DNA from: a virus
Length of the DNA stretch: 24,631 nucleotides
Virus record (IMG/VR): IMGVR_UViG_3300025705_000020
Coordinates: 1-24,631 of that record
Reading direction: 5' to 3' (one strand)
Shown here: positions 7,374-14,287 of the stretch, in pieces
Layout: each line of letters opens with the position of its first letter
How positions within the stretch are numbered: the first letter of the stretch is position 1
The notes under the pieces: generated by a model
Told to the model about the DNA's origin: nothing
The model's input: the letters and a program-made list of their open reading frames with translations, nothing else
Database searches by the model: none
Program-made: the position numbers and the translations under genes

Positions 7374-7763
7374 CTATTTACCCCCCTCTTTATATGAATC
7401 TCTAATCTCATTGATATTATCTGTGCTGAGTAGTGGCATAATATCTTTTGCGTTACTTCTGCTATATCCAAAGTATTTCATAACTAATTCTAGGTCATCA
7501 TTTACTTCTTCCTTTGCCCATTTAGCAAAACGCTTCTTAGACCTAGTAGAGTTGAGAAAGAACTCATACTGTGGTCTTGCTGATAAATGGTGGTTTATAT
7601 TCATTAGATTTGCGTGTAGTATCGTGTCGGGAAAGTATGACAACGCATTGTTTACTACCCATGCGTTATAGCCCTTCTCAGCCAGTTCATCATTCTCACT
7701 ACCACGCATCATATTCTTCTTGGTAGTATTGATGGTGTTTACATAATCAAACGGGTTCGCCAA
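7374..7763 (-). CDS. 62: Clamp loader small subunit, T4 gp62-like (TTG start)
   Basis: Non-ATPase subunit of the clamp loader; with gp44 it loads gp45 on primed DNA. 129 residues, shorter than T4 gp62 (187) but close to the length of the marine T4-like versions. Recognised from the N-terminal NPFDYVNTIN, the central YNAWVVNNALSYFPDTILHANLMN block and the RSKKRFAKWAK stretch. No ATG occurs before residue 18, so the start is TTG at 7763, with GAGG about nine bases upstream. It overlaps the zinc-ribbon gene by 17 bases and lies between gp44 and regA as in T4. Confidence 0.9.
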   Translation of the reverse strand: MANPFDYVNTINTTKKNMMRGSENDELAEKGYNAWVVNNALSYFPDTILHANLMNINHHLSARPQYEFFLNSTRSKKRFAKWAKEEVNDDLELVMKYFGYSRSNAKDIMPLLSTDNINEIRDSYKEGGK

Positions 7764-7926
7764 TATTCTGATCCTCTATATCATACTGCTTAGAGCAATT
7801 CTTACACACGAAAGCCTCACCCATCTTCTCATCTTCGTATCGATATCGAATGGTGACATGAGACTCTTTTTTCTTTATCTTGATATCACAGATCAAGCAT
7901 GAAATCTTTGGACTGATTCTTATCAA
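7747..7926 (-). CDS. 59-aa zinc-ribbon protein between mazG and gp62
   Basis: 59 codons read in a third frame between two overlapping genes. Two CxxC pairs, SCLIC (C10, C13) and VCKNC (C41, C44), are spaced as in a zinc ribbon. Only non-ATG starts are available; TTG at 7926 has GGAG eight bases upstream. It overlaps the mazG end by 41 bases and the gp62 start by 17. Function unknown; a nucleic-acid or clamp-loader accessory role is possible from position only. Confidence 0.65.
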   Translation of the reverse strand: MIRISPKISCLICDIKIKKKESHVTIRYRYEDEKMGEAFVCKNCSKQYDIEDQNIGEPV

Positions 7927-8182
7927 ACAACTTGCTCCATTTTTTTAGTTTGTCGTGCTTAGTTTTAGCACGAATCTCTAAATCGTAATGTGTAAAGAAA
8001 CCGTGCGATACAAGTAGCTGAATCATCGCATACACGTCTCCAGCCTCTTCTAACACCTTCTCACGCTGCTTCTGAGTGACGCCACCCTCGGTGTCTGCTT
8101 TGCGAAGTGTCTTACTACATATCTGAGTAAGTTCACCACACTCTTCCATCGTGATAACCATTAGTTCTTGAAGTCTATTCAT
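7886..8182 (-). CDS. MazG-like nucleotide pyrophosphohydrolase
   Basis: 98 residues from the ATG at 8182 (an in-frame TTG at 8194 would overlap gp44). All-alpha NTP pyrophosphatase fold: the metal-binding EExxE motif is MEECGEL (E13, E14, E17) and the second motif is EEAGDVYAMI (E46, D49). These enzymes convert (d)NTPs to monophosphates and PPi; in phages they are thought to adjust nucleotide pools or alarmones. The substrate cannot be read from sequence. It sits directly after gp44 inside the replication operon. Confidence 0.85.
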   Translation of the reverse strand: MNRLQELMVITMEECGELTQICSKTLRKADTEGGVTQKQREKVLEEAGDVYAMIQLLVSHGFFTHYDLEIRAKTKHDKLKKWSKLFDKNQSKDFMLDL

Positions 8183-8184
8183 AT

Positions 8185-9126
8185 CTATTTCCAATCCATT
8201 TCAGCCATGAGTGTCGCAAGAGCAGCTACTCGATTTATCTCAGAGTTCGCTACAAACGCCTCTTTATATTGATAGTCCGCAAGAATGATAATAGCATCAG
8301 CTACATTCGAGGTAGACTTTAGTTGAGCGGGTAAGATGTCATATAACTCACGATACAGAACAGACGAATCAATATCACCATTCTCTGCTACCCACTTTCG
8401 CATATCTGTAAAGTTCTTCCCACGAAGACTTTTGACAAGAGTTTCGAAACTCTCACCAGACTTGTTTGCTAGAATACCAGCATCAATACGACCAGTAGCA
8501 GCATAACGCTGAAGTTCATTAAGGGATCTACGCCAGTCTGGGAAATAAGTCTTGACCAATTCAGCCACAGCTTGTTTATCATACTCAACTCCTTCGTCAT
8601 CTAATATTGTCCTCACTCTGTTAAAGAATTGACCAGCAAGAGCCGTCTTCTCCGATTTAGGTATGTTGAACTCGACTACGCTACAACGAGAGTGTAATGG
8701 TTCTATTATTCTGTTCTTGAAGTTACAAGTCAGAATAAAGCCACAGTTTTTACTGAACTCTTCCATAAAGTTACGCAGTGCTGGCTGCGTCGAGTTGGGA
8801 TTGAGATAGTCAGCCTCATCAAGTATCACATACTTACGACCACCCGAAAGAGATACCGACGATGCGAAGTTAGATATCTCAACCCGTAGCGTGTCAATGT
8901 TGCCGTTCATAGACCCGTTGATCGTGATGTAGTCAGCACCAATCTCCTCTAGCATAGCTTTTGCTACAGTAGTCTTACCTACACCCGCTCGACCAGAGAG
9001 AATCAAGTTTGGCACATTGTCCTGATCAACAAATTGCTGGAACGTCTTCTTGAGTTCTACGGATAGGATTGTGTCTTGAATACGCTTTGGGCGATACTTC
9101 TCCACATACAAAAAGTCTTTTAGCAT
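8185..9126 (-). CDS. 44: Clamp loader ATPase subunit, T4 gp44-like
   Basis: AAA+ ATPase that opens the gp45 ring and loads it at primer ends. 313 residues (T4 has 319). Walker A GRAGVGKT at 45-52, Walker B ILDEAD at 101-106, sensor 1 LTCNFKNRI, and the SRC arginine-finger motif at 146-148. A GAGGA ribosome site precedes the ATG at 9126, and a promoter with a hairpin over its -35 box lies just upstream. Confidence 0.97.
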   Translation of the reverse strand: MLKDFLYVEKYRPKRIQDTILSVELKKTFQQFVDQDNVPNLILSGRAGVGKTTVAKAMLEEIGADYITINGSMNGNIDTLRVEISNFASSVSLSGGRKYVILDEADYLNPNSTQPALRNFMEEFSKNCGFILTCNFKNRIIEPLHSRCSVVEFNIPKSEKTALAGQFFNRVRTILDDEGVEYDKQAVAELVKTYFPDWRRSLNELQRYAATGRIDAGILANKSGESFETLVKSLRGKNFTDMRKWVAENGDIDSSVLYRELYDILPAQLKSTSNVADAIIILADYQYKEAFVANSEINRVAALATLMAEMDWK

Positions 9127-9159
9127 TATATATCCTCATAGTGTAAATCTTATGTCATA

Positions 9160-9188
9160 ATAATAGCACAAAGGAGGGGTCTTGTCAA
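9160..9188 (-). promoter_or_regulatory. gp44 promoter
   Basis: Minus-strand TTGACA (9188-9183), 17-bp spacer, TATTAT (9165-9160), 34 bases before the gp44 ATG. Confidence 0.8.
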
Positions 9189-9195
9189 CCCCTCC
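9173..9195 (-). terminator. Hairpin enclosing the gp44 -35 box
   Basis: Eight-base stem GGAGGGGT/ACCCCTCC with a 7-base loop. On the minus strand it is followed only by TTTGTG, so it is a modest terminator for the upstream 76-aa gene. The loop holds most of the TTGACA of the gp44 promoter. Confidence 0.55.
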
Positions 9196-9202
9196 AATCA
9201 CT

Positions 9203-9433
9203 CTATTCCTCGATATTTACTTCAGGTTCTTCTCCAGGAATGTCAATGTCCTTCCCTTGTTCCTTAGCGGCTCGAAGAAATGCGACATAACGTTCACGAA
9301 GACTTCCTACGGCTAAGAGTTCTTGACCACGAATCGCACCTCGTCCAGTAGCGATATCAATAATTTGCACTCCACCAGCAATGTCTTCTAAAGATAGACC
9401 TGCCTCTTGAGGTGCTTGTGTTTCTTCTGTCAT
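9203..9433 (-). CDS. Conserved 76-aa protein upstream of gp44
   Basis: 76 residues. The central part LSLEDIAGGVQIIDIATGRGAIRGQELLAVGSL (positions about 13-45) resembles small proteins of marine T4-like phages with a D-I-x-x-x-x-x-I-I-D-x-x-x-x-R-G-A-x-x-x-x-E-L pattern; I know no function. The ends are acidic and low in complexity (PGEEPEVNIEE). No membrane span. AAGGA precedes the ATG. It starts 64 bases from the plus-strand gene at 9498, so the two diverge. Confidence 0.8.
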   Translation of the reverse strand: MTEETQAPQEAGLSLEDIAGGVQIIDIATGRGAIRGQELLAVGSLRERYVAFLRAAKEQGKDIDIPGEEPEVNIEE

Positions 9434-9497
9434 ATATCATCCTTTCTAGATGTCTGTCGTAAGTTATATATATTAGATAAACTATAGGGGTTCGCAT

Positions 9498-9707
9498 ATG
9501 ATGACACAAAACTTCAACTCTTTTCCATCATTTGATGCTAGACGAGACCCATGGGCTTCAGGTAGTGGAAGTGAGAATGGCAACTCTAAACCAGTCTCGT
9601 ATCAAGGTGTTGAATATGATACATTGACTGAGTGTAGTGAAGCCACTCAAACTTCTATCTACAAGATTAAAAAACACTCCTCTTTCAAATGGTTAACCAA
9701 ATTTTGA
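9498..9707 (+). CDS. Lone plus-strand ORF with NUMOD/IENR1-like motif
   Basis: 69 residues, the only convincing plus-strand gene. The N-terminal half is low in complexity (rich in S, G, N). The C-terminal part, VSYQGVEYDTLTECSEATQ followed by SIYKIKKH, resembles the small DNA-binding repeats (NUMOD/IENR1 type) on the tails of phage homing endonucleases; this is a visual call. AGGGG stands about eight bases before the ATG. No nuclease domain is present, so it may be a remnant or a stand-alone DNA-binding protein. Its end overlaps the gp45 end by 15 bases in convergent orientation. No clear plus-strand promoter is seen upstream. Confidence 0.6.
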   Translation: MMTQNFNSFPSFDARRDPWASGSGSENGNSKPVSYQGVEYDTLTECSEATQTSIYKIKKHSSFKWLTKF

Positions 9708-10355
9708 ATTAGCTTCAACAGCAACCCAATACTGGACTCGCTCAGACTTGAAGTGAGCCATACCTTTAGATGATATAGAGACTTCGTAATCAGCGGGTAT
9801 CATCTTCAAGTTCTCTGTCTTGATGATCATGCTGAAAGTATCCGCACTGGTCGCATCACTAACCGATACGTCATACTTGTCAGCGGTTGGGTTCTTGCTA
9901 TCAATAGCAGACATTAGTATCTCATCACCTTCGCAAGAGAAACTAATCTCAGGTAGTTGAAGCACATTCGAGGCTTTGATAACACTATTCAACTCTTCCC
10001 ACGTCACCCTGACTTGTACCTCTGGATTAGGCACTTCAATGTCTTTATTAGGTGGAGTGACAATCATTGACTCAGCGGCGTATGTGTATTTCACGCCACG
10101 ACGACCAGACTTGATAACAAAGTTAGTATCTTGAAATTCAATGTCGGGTTGCTCTAACAGTGTCAGTGTAGCCAGAAAACGTGAGAGGTCATAGACACCA
10201 GCCGAAGAATCGAACTCTTCATCTACTGTCGCTGAAGACATAACAGTTTTCTGTGGACTAATAGTCCGTATGGTATTCCCCGGCTTGAACATCACGCTTG
10301 GGTTGATCGTGCTGAAGTTCTTGAGAATCTCCATAGTGTTGTCGCTAAGTTTCAT
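9693..10355 (-). CDS. 45: Sliding clamp, T4 gp45-like
   Basis: Trimeric ring that tethers gp43 and, in T4, also co-activates late transcription with gp55. 220 residues from ATG 10355 (T4 has 228). MKLSDNTMEILKNFSTINPSVMFKPG matches the T4 N-terminus, and FSMIIKTENLKMIPADYEVSIS and the C-terminal YWVAVEANS match the rest. AAGGA is eight bases from this ATG; the ATG at 10361 is too close. It follows the glycosyltransferase with a 3-base gap, with a promoter inside that gene's end. Confidence 0.95.
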   Translation of the reverse strand: MKLSDNTMEILKNFSTINPSVMFKPGNTIRTISPQKTVMSSATVDEEFDSSAGVYDLSRFLATLTLLEQPDIEFQDTNFVIKSGRRGVKYTYAAESMIVTPPNKDIEVPNPEVQVRVTWEELNSVIKASNVLQLPEISFSCEGDEILMSAIDSKNPTADKYDVSVSDATSADTFSMIIKTENLKMIPADYEVSISSKGMAHFKSERVQYWVAVEANSKFG

Positions 10356-10357
10356 AG

Positions 10358-11287
10358 TCATAGTCCTTTTCTCTTCGATTTTTTTACGTTTATCCCTGAT
10401 ATATTATCAGGTATTTTCTTCTGTGTCAAGTCTTTTTTATTCTCCCAAGTCTTTTTATTTGAACTCTTATCAGCCGTGGGACTTGCTTGTATCGCAGCCA
10501 TAGCAGCCATAGAACCGCGGAAGATATAAGAGCCGACGTGCGCTAATGTCATCCAAGGACACATCCAGATTTTACCACCAGCGTTGACTAGATACTGACT
10601 GAACATATAATCTTCTGACAGATACCGTCTACTCTTTGGGTCAATTACTGTATCAAAGTAACACATAATCTCACGGCTACCATCAAAGCTATTTGTACGA
10701 ATGTGATCTGGCTTATAGCTTTGTTCAGGATATGCTTTATCAAACTTCGCAAACGCTTTACGATCAATCATCATAAAGCCTGTGCCACCCTCTTTGACTT
10801 GAACTGGCTCATCGACCTTGAAACTCTTTACACCATCCGCAGGATTGAATACGAAGTCAGCGCCGAACGATTCAAGCTGGAATGGATCTTTATCACCATA
10901 CCCCTGATTCGCCGCTTTGCTCACCTTCTCCCAAGCAATAGCTTTCTTAGGATACGGACCCGTCACTACGTCCATACCCTTATCACTATCACATAGATGT
11001 AGAAGAGTGAACACATCTTTTGACTGGAATCCAATATCACTATCAACGAATAACATATGAGTACAGTCGCTCCGAAGGAACTCATCTACACAATAGTTTC
11101 TTGCTCTTGTCACAAGAGATTCGTTGAATAGATAGTAGAACTTTAGACTAATATCATACTTAGCACAAGTGGCTGCTAAGTCGTTTGTAGCTTTAGTGAA
11201 CATCCCAGCACACTGTCCACCATACATTGGCGTAGCAAAGAATAGCTTCTTTGATCGAAGGTCTTCGGTAGAAATCTTTATTTCCAT
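10358..11287 (-). CDS. GT-A-type glycosyltransferase
   Basis: 309 residues. N-terminal LFFATPMYGGQ strand, then NESLVTRARNYCVDEF and the metal/nucleotide-sugar binding DxD as FVDSDIGF (D82, D84), followed by MDVVTGPYPKKA, GGTGFMMIDR and the acceptor-side SEDYMFSQYLVNAGGKIW with a late LAHVG histidine. This is the pattern of the phage glycosyltransferase family common in T4-like marine phages. Donor and acceptor are unknown; DNA, virion protein or cell-surface glycan are all possible. The last 45 residues are lysine-rich and carry the gp45 promoter. It starts inside the end of the DUF5664 gene, at the end of the modification gene cluster. Confidence 0.8.
   Translation of the reverse strand: MEIKISTEDLRSKKLFFATPMYGGQCAGMFTKATNDLAATCAKYDISLKFYYLFNESLVTRARNYCVDEFLRSDCTHMLFVDSDIGFQSKDVFTLLHLCDSDKGMDVVTGPYPKKAIAWEKVSKAANQGYGDKDPFQLESFGADFVFNPADGVKSFKVDEPVQVKEGGTGFMMIDRKAFAKFDKAYPEQSYKPDHIRTNSFDGSREIMCYFDTVIDPKSRRYLSEDYMFSQYLVNAGGKIWMCPWMTLAHVGSYIFRGSMAAMAAIQASPTADKSSNKKTWENKKDLTQKKIPDNISGINVKKSKRKGL
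10401..10429 (-). promoter_or_regulatory. gp45 promoter inside glycosyltransferase gene
   Basis: Minus-strand TTGACA (10429-10424), 17-bp spacer, TAATAT (10406-10401), 46 bases before the gp45 ATG. The -10 box lies in an inverted repeat, CCTGATA/TATCAGG (10396-10412). Confidence 0.7.
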
Positions 11288-11706
11288 TGTTTACACACTC
11301 TCGCATTTTCTAGTTGGCTTCTCATCCAGTTAGCGCACTCCTTCGCTGATAAACTATCTTCTGATATCGAAGGCATCCTATCATCAACACCAATGTTTCG
11401 TATCACAGAGGCTGCTAACATCATAGCAGAGGCAGTGATCATACAAACCTGATGTAAGTCTGACCCATCTGATCCACTATCATAGTCTATACCACGCTCG
11501 AAGTCATCTATATGACGCTTCAAGCTATCTATCATTTGTTGCCATGGCAGCCCTTTCTCCCAGTTCCTATGTTCATATTTGTTAGCCCCATACTCTAAAG
11601 ACGCTGCCGCTGCGGCTAATGCTTCAAGCGGTAGCTGTCTCATATATGGCACACTAAGCGCTTCCCGCATCGCACCGAACTCCGATTTTTCGTAATCTAT
11701 ACTCAT
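11278..11706 (-). CDS. DUF5664 / dATP-dGTP diphosphohydrolase N-terminal-like protein
   Basis: 142 residues. The core YMRQLPLEALAAAAASLEYG, ANKYEHRNWEKGLPW and SLKRHIDDFERGIDYD, followed by DLHQVCMITASAMML, is the pattern of the family first called DUF5664 and later dATP/dGTP diphosphohydrolase N-terminal domain. It is an all-alpha MazG-like fold linked to purine dNTP breakdown in some phages. Activity here is not proven. Its ATG overlaps the dexA stop (ATGA). Together with Dut and MazG it suggests active control of the dNTP pool. Confidence 0.75.
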   Translation of the reverse strand: MSIDYEKSEFGAMREALSVPYMRQLPLEALAAAAASLEYGANKYEHRNWEKGLPWQQMIDSLKRHIDDFERGIDYDSGSDGSDLHQVCMITASAMMLAASVIRNIGVDDRMPSISEDSLSAKECANWMRSQLENARVCKQWK

Positions 11707-12335
11707 CTATTTATCATCTCCAAGTCATTTTCAGCACGGTGAATAGTCTGTAATCGTAATATATCTGCTGCCACATCATGTCTACTATCATGAGCAACAA
11801 AGGCTTCTTTCCAATACACATCATCTAATACTGGGATGAAGGCATTCTTGATAGGAAAATTCAATTTAGCATCAATCCAAGTTCTTGTATCTCTTGTTTG
11901 CCACCACGGCAGATATTGCTGGGCGAGAAGACTTTGATCAACATCTCTCATAATCCTCTCTAATAGTAAAGGATCAAAGGAGTTACCCCTTGACCACCAG
12001 TGCTTGATGCTTCCAAACTCTCTTATATATGCTAACATTATAACAGAAAACTCGGTGTATGTCAAGTCGTTTTTGCTAGGTTTTAGATTATATTGTGCCT
12101 CTTTTGGAAGTCTTTCCCAGAACTTCAAATCTTCTTTTGAGAAGAGGTATCCATGAGAGATTTGATCCTTCACATCAAACTTAGATGTTCTCACAAGGTC
12201 TATTAGTTCTTGAAATGAATATGGAGTTGTTGTAAATCTTTCCCAATCAAACACCACATACGCTGCGTCGATGATAACACTCTTATGAGTACCATCACCA
12301 ACAGTTTCAAAGTCTATTATAAAGTCTTGCTTCAC
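11703..12335 (-). CDS. dexA: DexA-like 3'-5' exonuclease (GTG start)
   Basis: 210 residues (T4 DexA has 227). DnaQ-fold exonuclease: Exo I IIDFETVG (D8, E10), a central WWSRGNSFDPLLLERIMRD Exo II region, and C-terminal FVAHDSRHDVAADI with the HxxxxD Exo III motif. FIIDFET, WSRGNSFD, RDTRTWIDA and AFVAHDSRHD all match T4 DexA. Start is GTG at 12335 with GAGGAGG just upstream. A perfect sigma70 promoter is embedded in its coding sequence. T4 DexA is non-essential and may degrade host or damaged ends. Confidence 0.9.
   Translation of the reverse strand: MKQDFIIDFETVGDGTHKSVIIDAAYVVFDWERFTTTPYSFQELIDLVRTSKFDVKDQISHGYLFSKEDLKFWERLPKEAQYNLKPSKNDLTYTEFSVIMLAYIREFGSIKHWWSRGNSFDPLLLERIMRDVDQSLLAQQYLPWWQTRDTRTWIDAKLNFPIKNAFIPVLDDVYWKEAFVAHDSRHDVAADILRLQTIHRAENDLEMINR
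12037..12065 (-). promoter_or_regulatory. Perfect promoter inside dexA coding sequence
   Basis: Minus-strand TTGACA (12065-12060), 17-bp spacer, TATAAT (12042-12037). It is encoded by the codons for LTYTEFSVIM. It would supply the DUF5664 and glycosyltransferase genes, with a leader of about 325 bases. Confidence 0.65.
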
Positions 12336-12376
12336 GCAGCCTCCTCAAGTAATATATACTTATAGTCATACCAGAA

Positions 12377-13060
12377 TTATTTTATCGCAATCGCACCTAC
12401 GAATAAATGATGTTGCCAAAACGTTTGAACCGATTCGAACCCTGCTAGAGATAACATACCAACCAGTTCTGACCAAGTGTTTGGTTTGAGCATAGATCGC
12501 AAAGACTGCTCTTTATCCATAATGTCTTCAGTACCAAAAGACTTTCTCTTGAAGTCGTAGAACATAAAGGTTAGCATATCCTGAACTTTAGAACTACACG
12601 AATAAGTCTTCTCGGCGAACACAAAAGCACCACCGGCGTTTAGCCCCCGATAGATATTATTGAGTACATTCTGTCTGTCTTTTCGAGGCATAAACTGTAG
12701 CGTGAATATAGACGTGACCATGTTACAATTCTCAAACTCATAGTCACGAACATCTTTATGCTTTAGGTCAATTGATGGATACTCTATCATACGATTTTCC
12801 ATATCCTTTTTAAAACCAGAAGCATAATCAATACCTATGTAATTAGCATAGAAGGATACATCTTTATTCTGATCATACATCGCAGCAAGAGTCTTACCAG
12901 TAGAGCAACCAATGTCTACAATGTTAGTGTCGTCTTCTGCGAAGTATCTTGACATACTTACTATATCATCATGTAACATAGAGTACCCACGAATACTCGC
13001 ATCTATGTGGTTGTCAAACCCCTCATCTCTATGAGCAAATGTAAAGTCGTTCTCTTTCAT
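12377..13060 (-). CDS. cmoA: CmoA-like carboxy-S-adenosylmethionine synthase
   Basis: 227 residues, Rossmann methyltransferase fold. The similarity to E. coli CmoA (from memory) runs the full length: the N-terminal IDASIRGYSMLHDDIV matches the IQRSVPGYS region, VDIGCSTGK (48-56) is motif I, NCNMVTSIFTLQFM (111-124) matches the ASMVVLNFTLQF block, IYRGLNAGGAFVFAEK (136-151) and the C-terminal AGFESVQTFWQHHLFVGAIAIK complete it. CmoA uses SAM and prephenate to make carboxy-SAM. The E. coli Arg199 region is ambiguous: R188 (in LRSML) aligns only with a gap. ATG overlaps the stop of the C5-methyltransferase gene, and GAGGT is well placed. No CmoB is seen. A plain SAM methyltransferase is the main alternative. 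Confidence 0.85.
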   Translation of the reverse strand: MKENDFTFAHRDEGFDNHIDASIRGYSMLHDDIVSMSRYFAEDDTNIVDIGCSTGKTLAAMYDQNKDVSFYANYIGIDYASGFKKDMENRMIEYPSIDLKHKDVRDYEFENCNMVTSIFTLQFMPRKDRQNVLNNIYRGLNAGGAFVFAEKTYSCSSKVQDMLTFMFYDFKRKSFGTEDIMDKEQSLRSMLKPNTWSELVGMLSLAGFESVQTFWQHHLFVGAIAIK

Positions 13061-14280
13061 TTTATTACCTCGTTATACGGTTTCAATACTTTTTCATAAA
13101 TCGAATCAGCAATAGCAGCCATCATCTTTGGGGCTACCATTCTACCAATTCGTTCAGCCTTTTGGTCAAACTCACCAGTCAACTTATAATCTTCTGGTAA
13201 AGACATTATACGCTTCAATTCTTTAATTGTCAACTTACGATTTGATGCATAGTGGAATACACCTGAAAGACCCCGCTTCTGACCCTGCTGAGTGAGTGTA
13301 GGACATGGTTTAGAGGGCGATGGTCGTATCATATTGAAGCACGATCCCTTAGGGTTCCAGTCACGAAACTGTGGATCACTGGGTTTCATATGCTTGCTTG
13401 GTCGAAACGGTATCGGGTCAAGAAACTTCTTTTGAAAAGAACCTTCATAGAAGTCACGCAAATGTTGAACTTCTTCAGCATCATTCTCAATATTTTCAAT
13501 AGCCGCTTCAATACTAATATGTGATGTAGTTGGTTCGGGGAATATTCCATTGAGATTGAGAATATTCAAACCGATTGCTTCAGCTACATCATCACGCACA
13601 CATATAAAGATGGTACGCTCTCGCGTCTGAGCCACACCGTAATCCGCAGCACTCACTACTTTATATGTCACTTGATACCCTAGGGCTTCGAAAGAGTTTA
13701 CGAACTCATACAGCTTTGCTCTAGCCTCGCCAAATGTAATACCCTTTACATTTTCAGCTATAATAACTTTGGGTTGTATATCTTTTGCTACACGAATATA
13801 TTCTAAGAACAAGTCTTCAATACCAGTCTGAATCTTATTGTCAGAGTATTTCTTGATACCCTCTTTGACCTTCAACTCACCCTCTTGTATTATGTTGCCG
13901 TCATCATCAAATGAAGTCTTGCGTGTATCTTCTTGATAGCCAACCCAACCCTTCTCCCGCTTACCAGCAACGGAGAACGCTGAACATGGCGGTGAACCAT
14001 CAAGTATGTCTAGTTCACCTGACTTGATGTTAGCCATATCGAGGAAATCTTGACCAGAGTATTTTTTGATATCATCTACAAGAACAGGTGTGTCTGGATA
14101 GTTTTCTTTGTAAGAAGAAATAGCCTCTTCAACAAACTCGTTGATAAGAAGAATATTACCACCCGCCAATCTATAACCAGTGCTACTACCCCCACCACCA
14201 GCGAAACAACTAATGACTGAGAATAGTTTTTTGTCAGATGCTTTCTTCACATCTTCGTTATCATATGGTTCGTATTTCAT
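13057..14280 (-). CDS. DNA cytosine-C5 methyltransferase, predicted carboxymethyltransferase
   Basis: 407 residues with all key motifs. I: CFAGGGGSSTGYRLAG (25-40); IV: GSPPCSAFS with catalytic C99; VI: AENV (175-178); VIII: QTRER (218-222); late NRKLTIKELKRIMSLPEDY (347-365); X: RIGRMVAPKMMAAIADSI (377-394). The target-recognition region is about 250-345. A charged insert of roughly 35 residues lies between motifs IV and VI. Motif X normally reads G-N-x-V; here N is R380. In the M.MpeI variant N374K (recalled) that change allows carboxy-SAM use. Coupled to cmoA by ATGA. Own promoter at 14348-14376. The GAGGT before the ATG at 14280 fixes the start. Confidence 0.93.
   Translation of the reverse strand: MKYEPYDNEDVKKASDKKLFSVISCFAGGGGSSTGYRLAGGNILLINEFVEEAISSYKENYPDTPVLVDDIKKYSGQDFLDMANIKSGELDILDGSPPCSAFSVAGKREKGWVGYQEDTRKTSFDDDGNIIQEGELKVKEGIKKYSDNKIQTGIEDLFLEYIRVAKDIQPKVIIAENVKGITFGEARAKLYEFVNSFEALGYQVTYKVVSAADYGVAQTRERTIFICVRDDVAEAIGLNILNLNGIFPEPTTSHISIEAAIENIENDAEEVQHLRDFYEGSFQKKFLDPIPFRPSKHMKPSDPQFRDWNPKGSCFNMIRPSPSKPCPTLTQQGQKRGLSGVFHYASNRKLTIKELKRIMSLPEDYKLTGEFDQKAERIGRMVAPKMMAAIADSIYEKVLKPYNEVIK
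13205..13233 (-). promoter_or_regulatory. Perfect promoter inside C5-methyltransferase gene, for cmoA
   Basis: Minus-strand TTGACA (13233-13228), 17-bp spacer, TATAAT (13210-13205), 145 bases before the cmoA ATG. It is encoded by the conserved LTIKELKRIM codons of the methyltransferase. Confidence 0.65.
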
Positions 14281-14287
14281 CTATACC

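Noticed and set aside
12377-13060. CmoA-like enzyme as part of tRNA cmo5U34 synthesis
   Set aside because: No CmoB or tRNA gene is present in the window and the gene is coupled to a DNA methyltransferase; kept only as an alternative.
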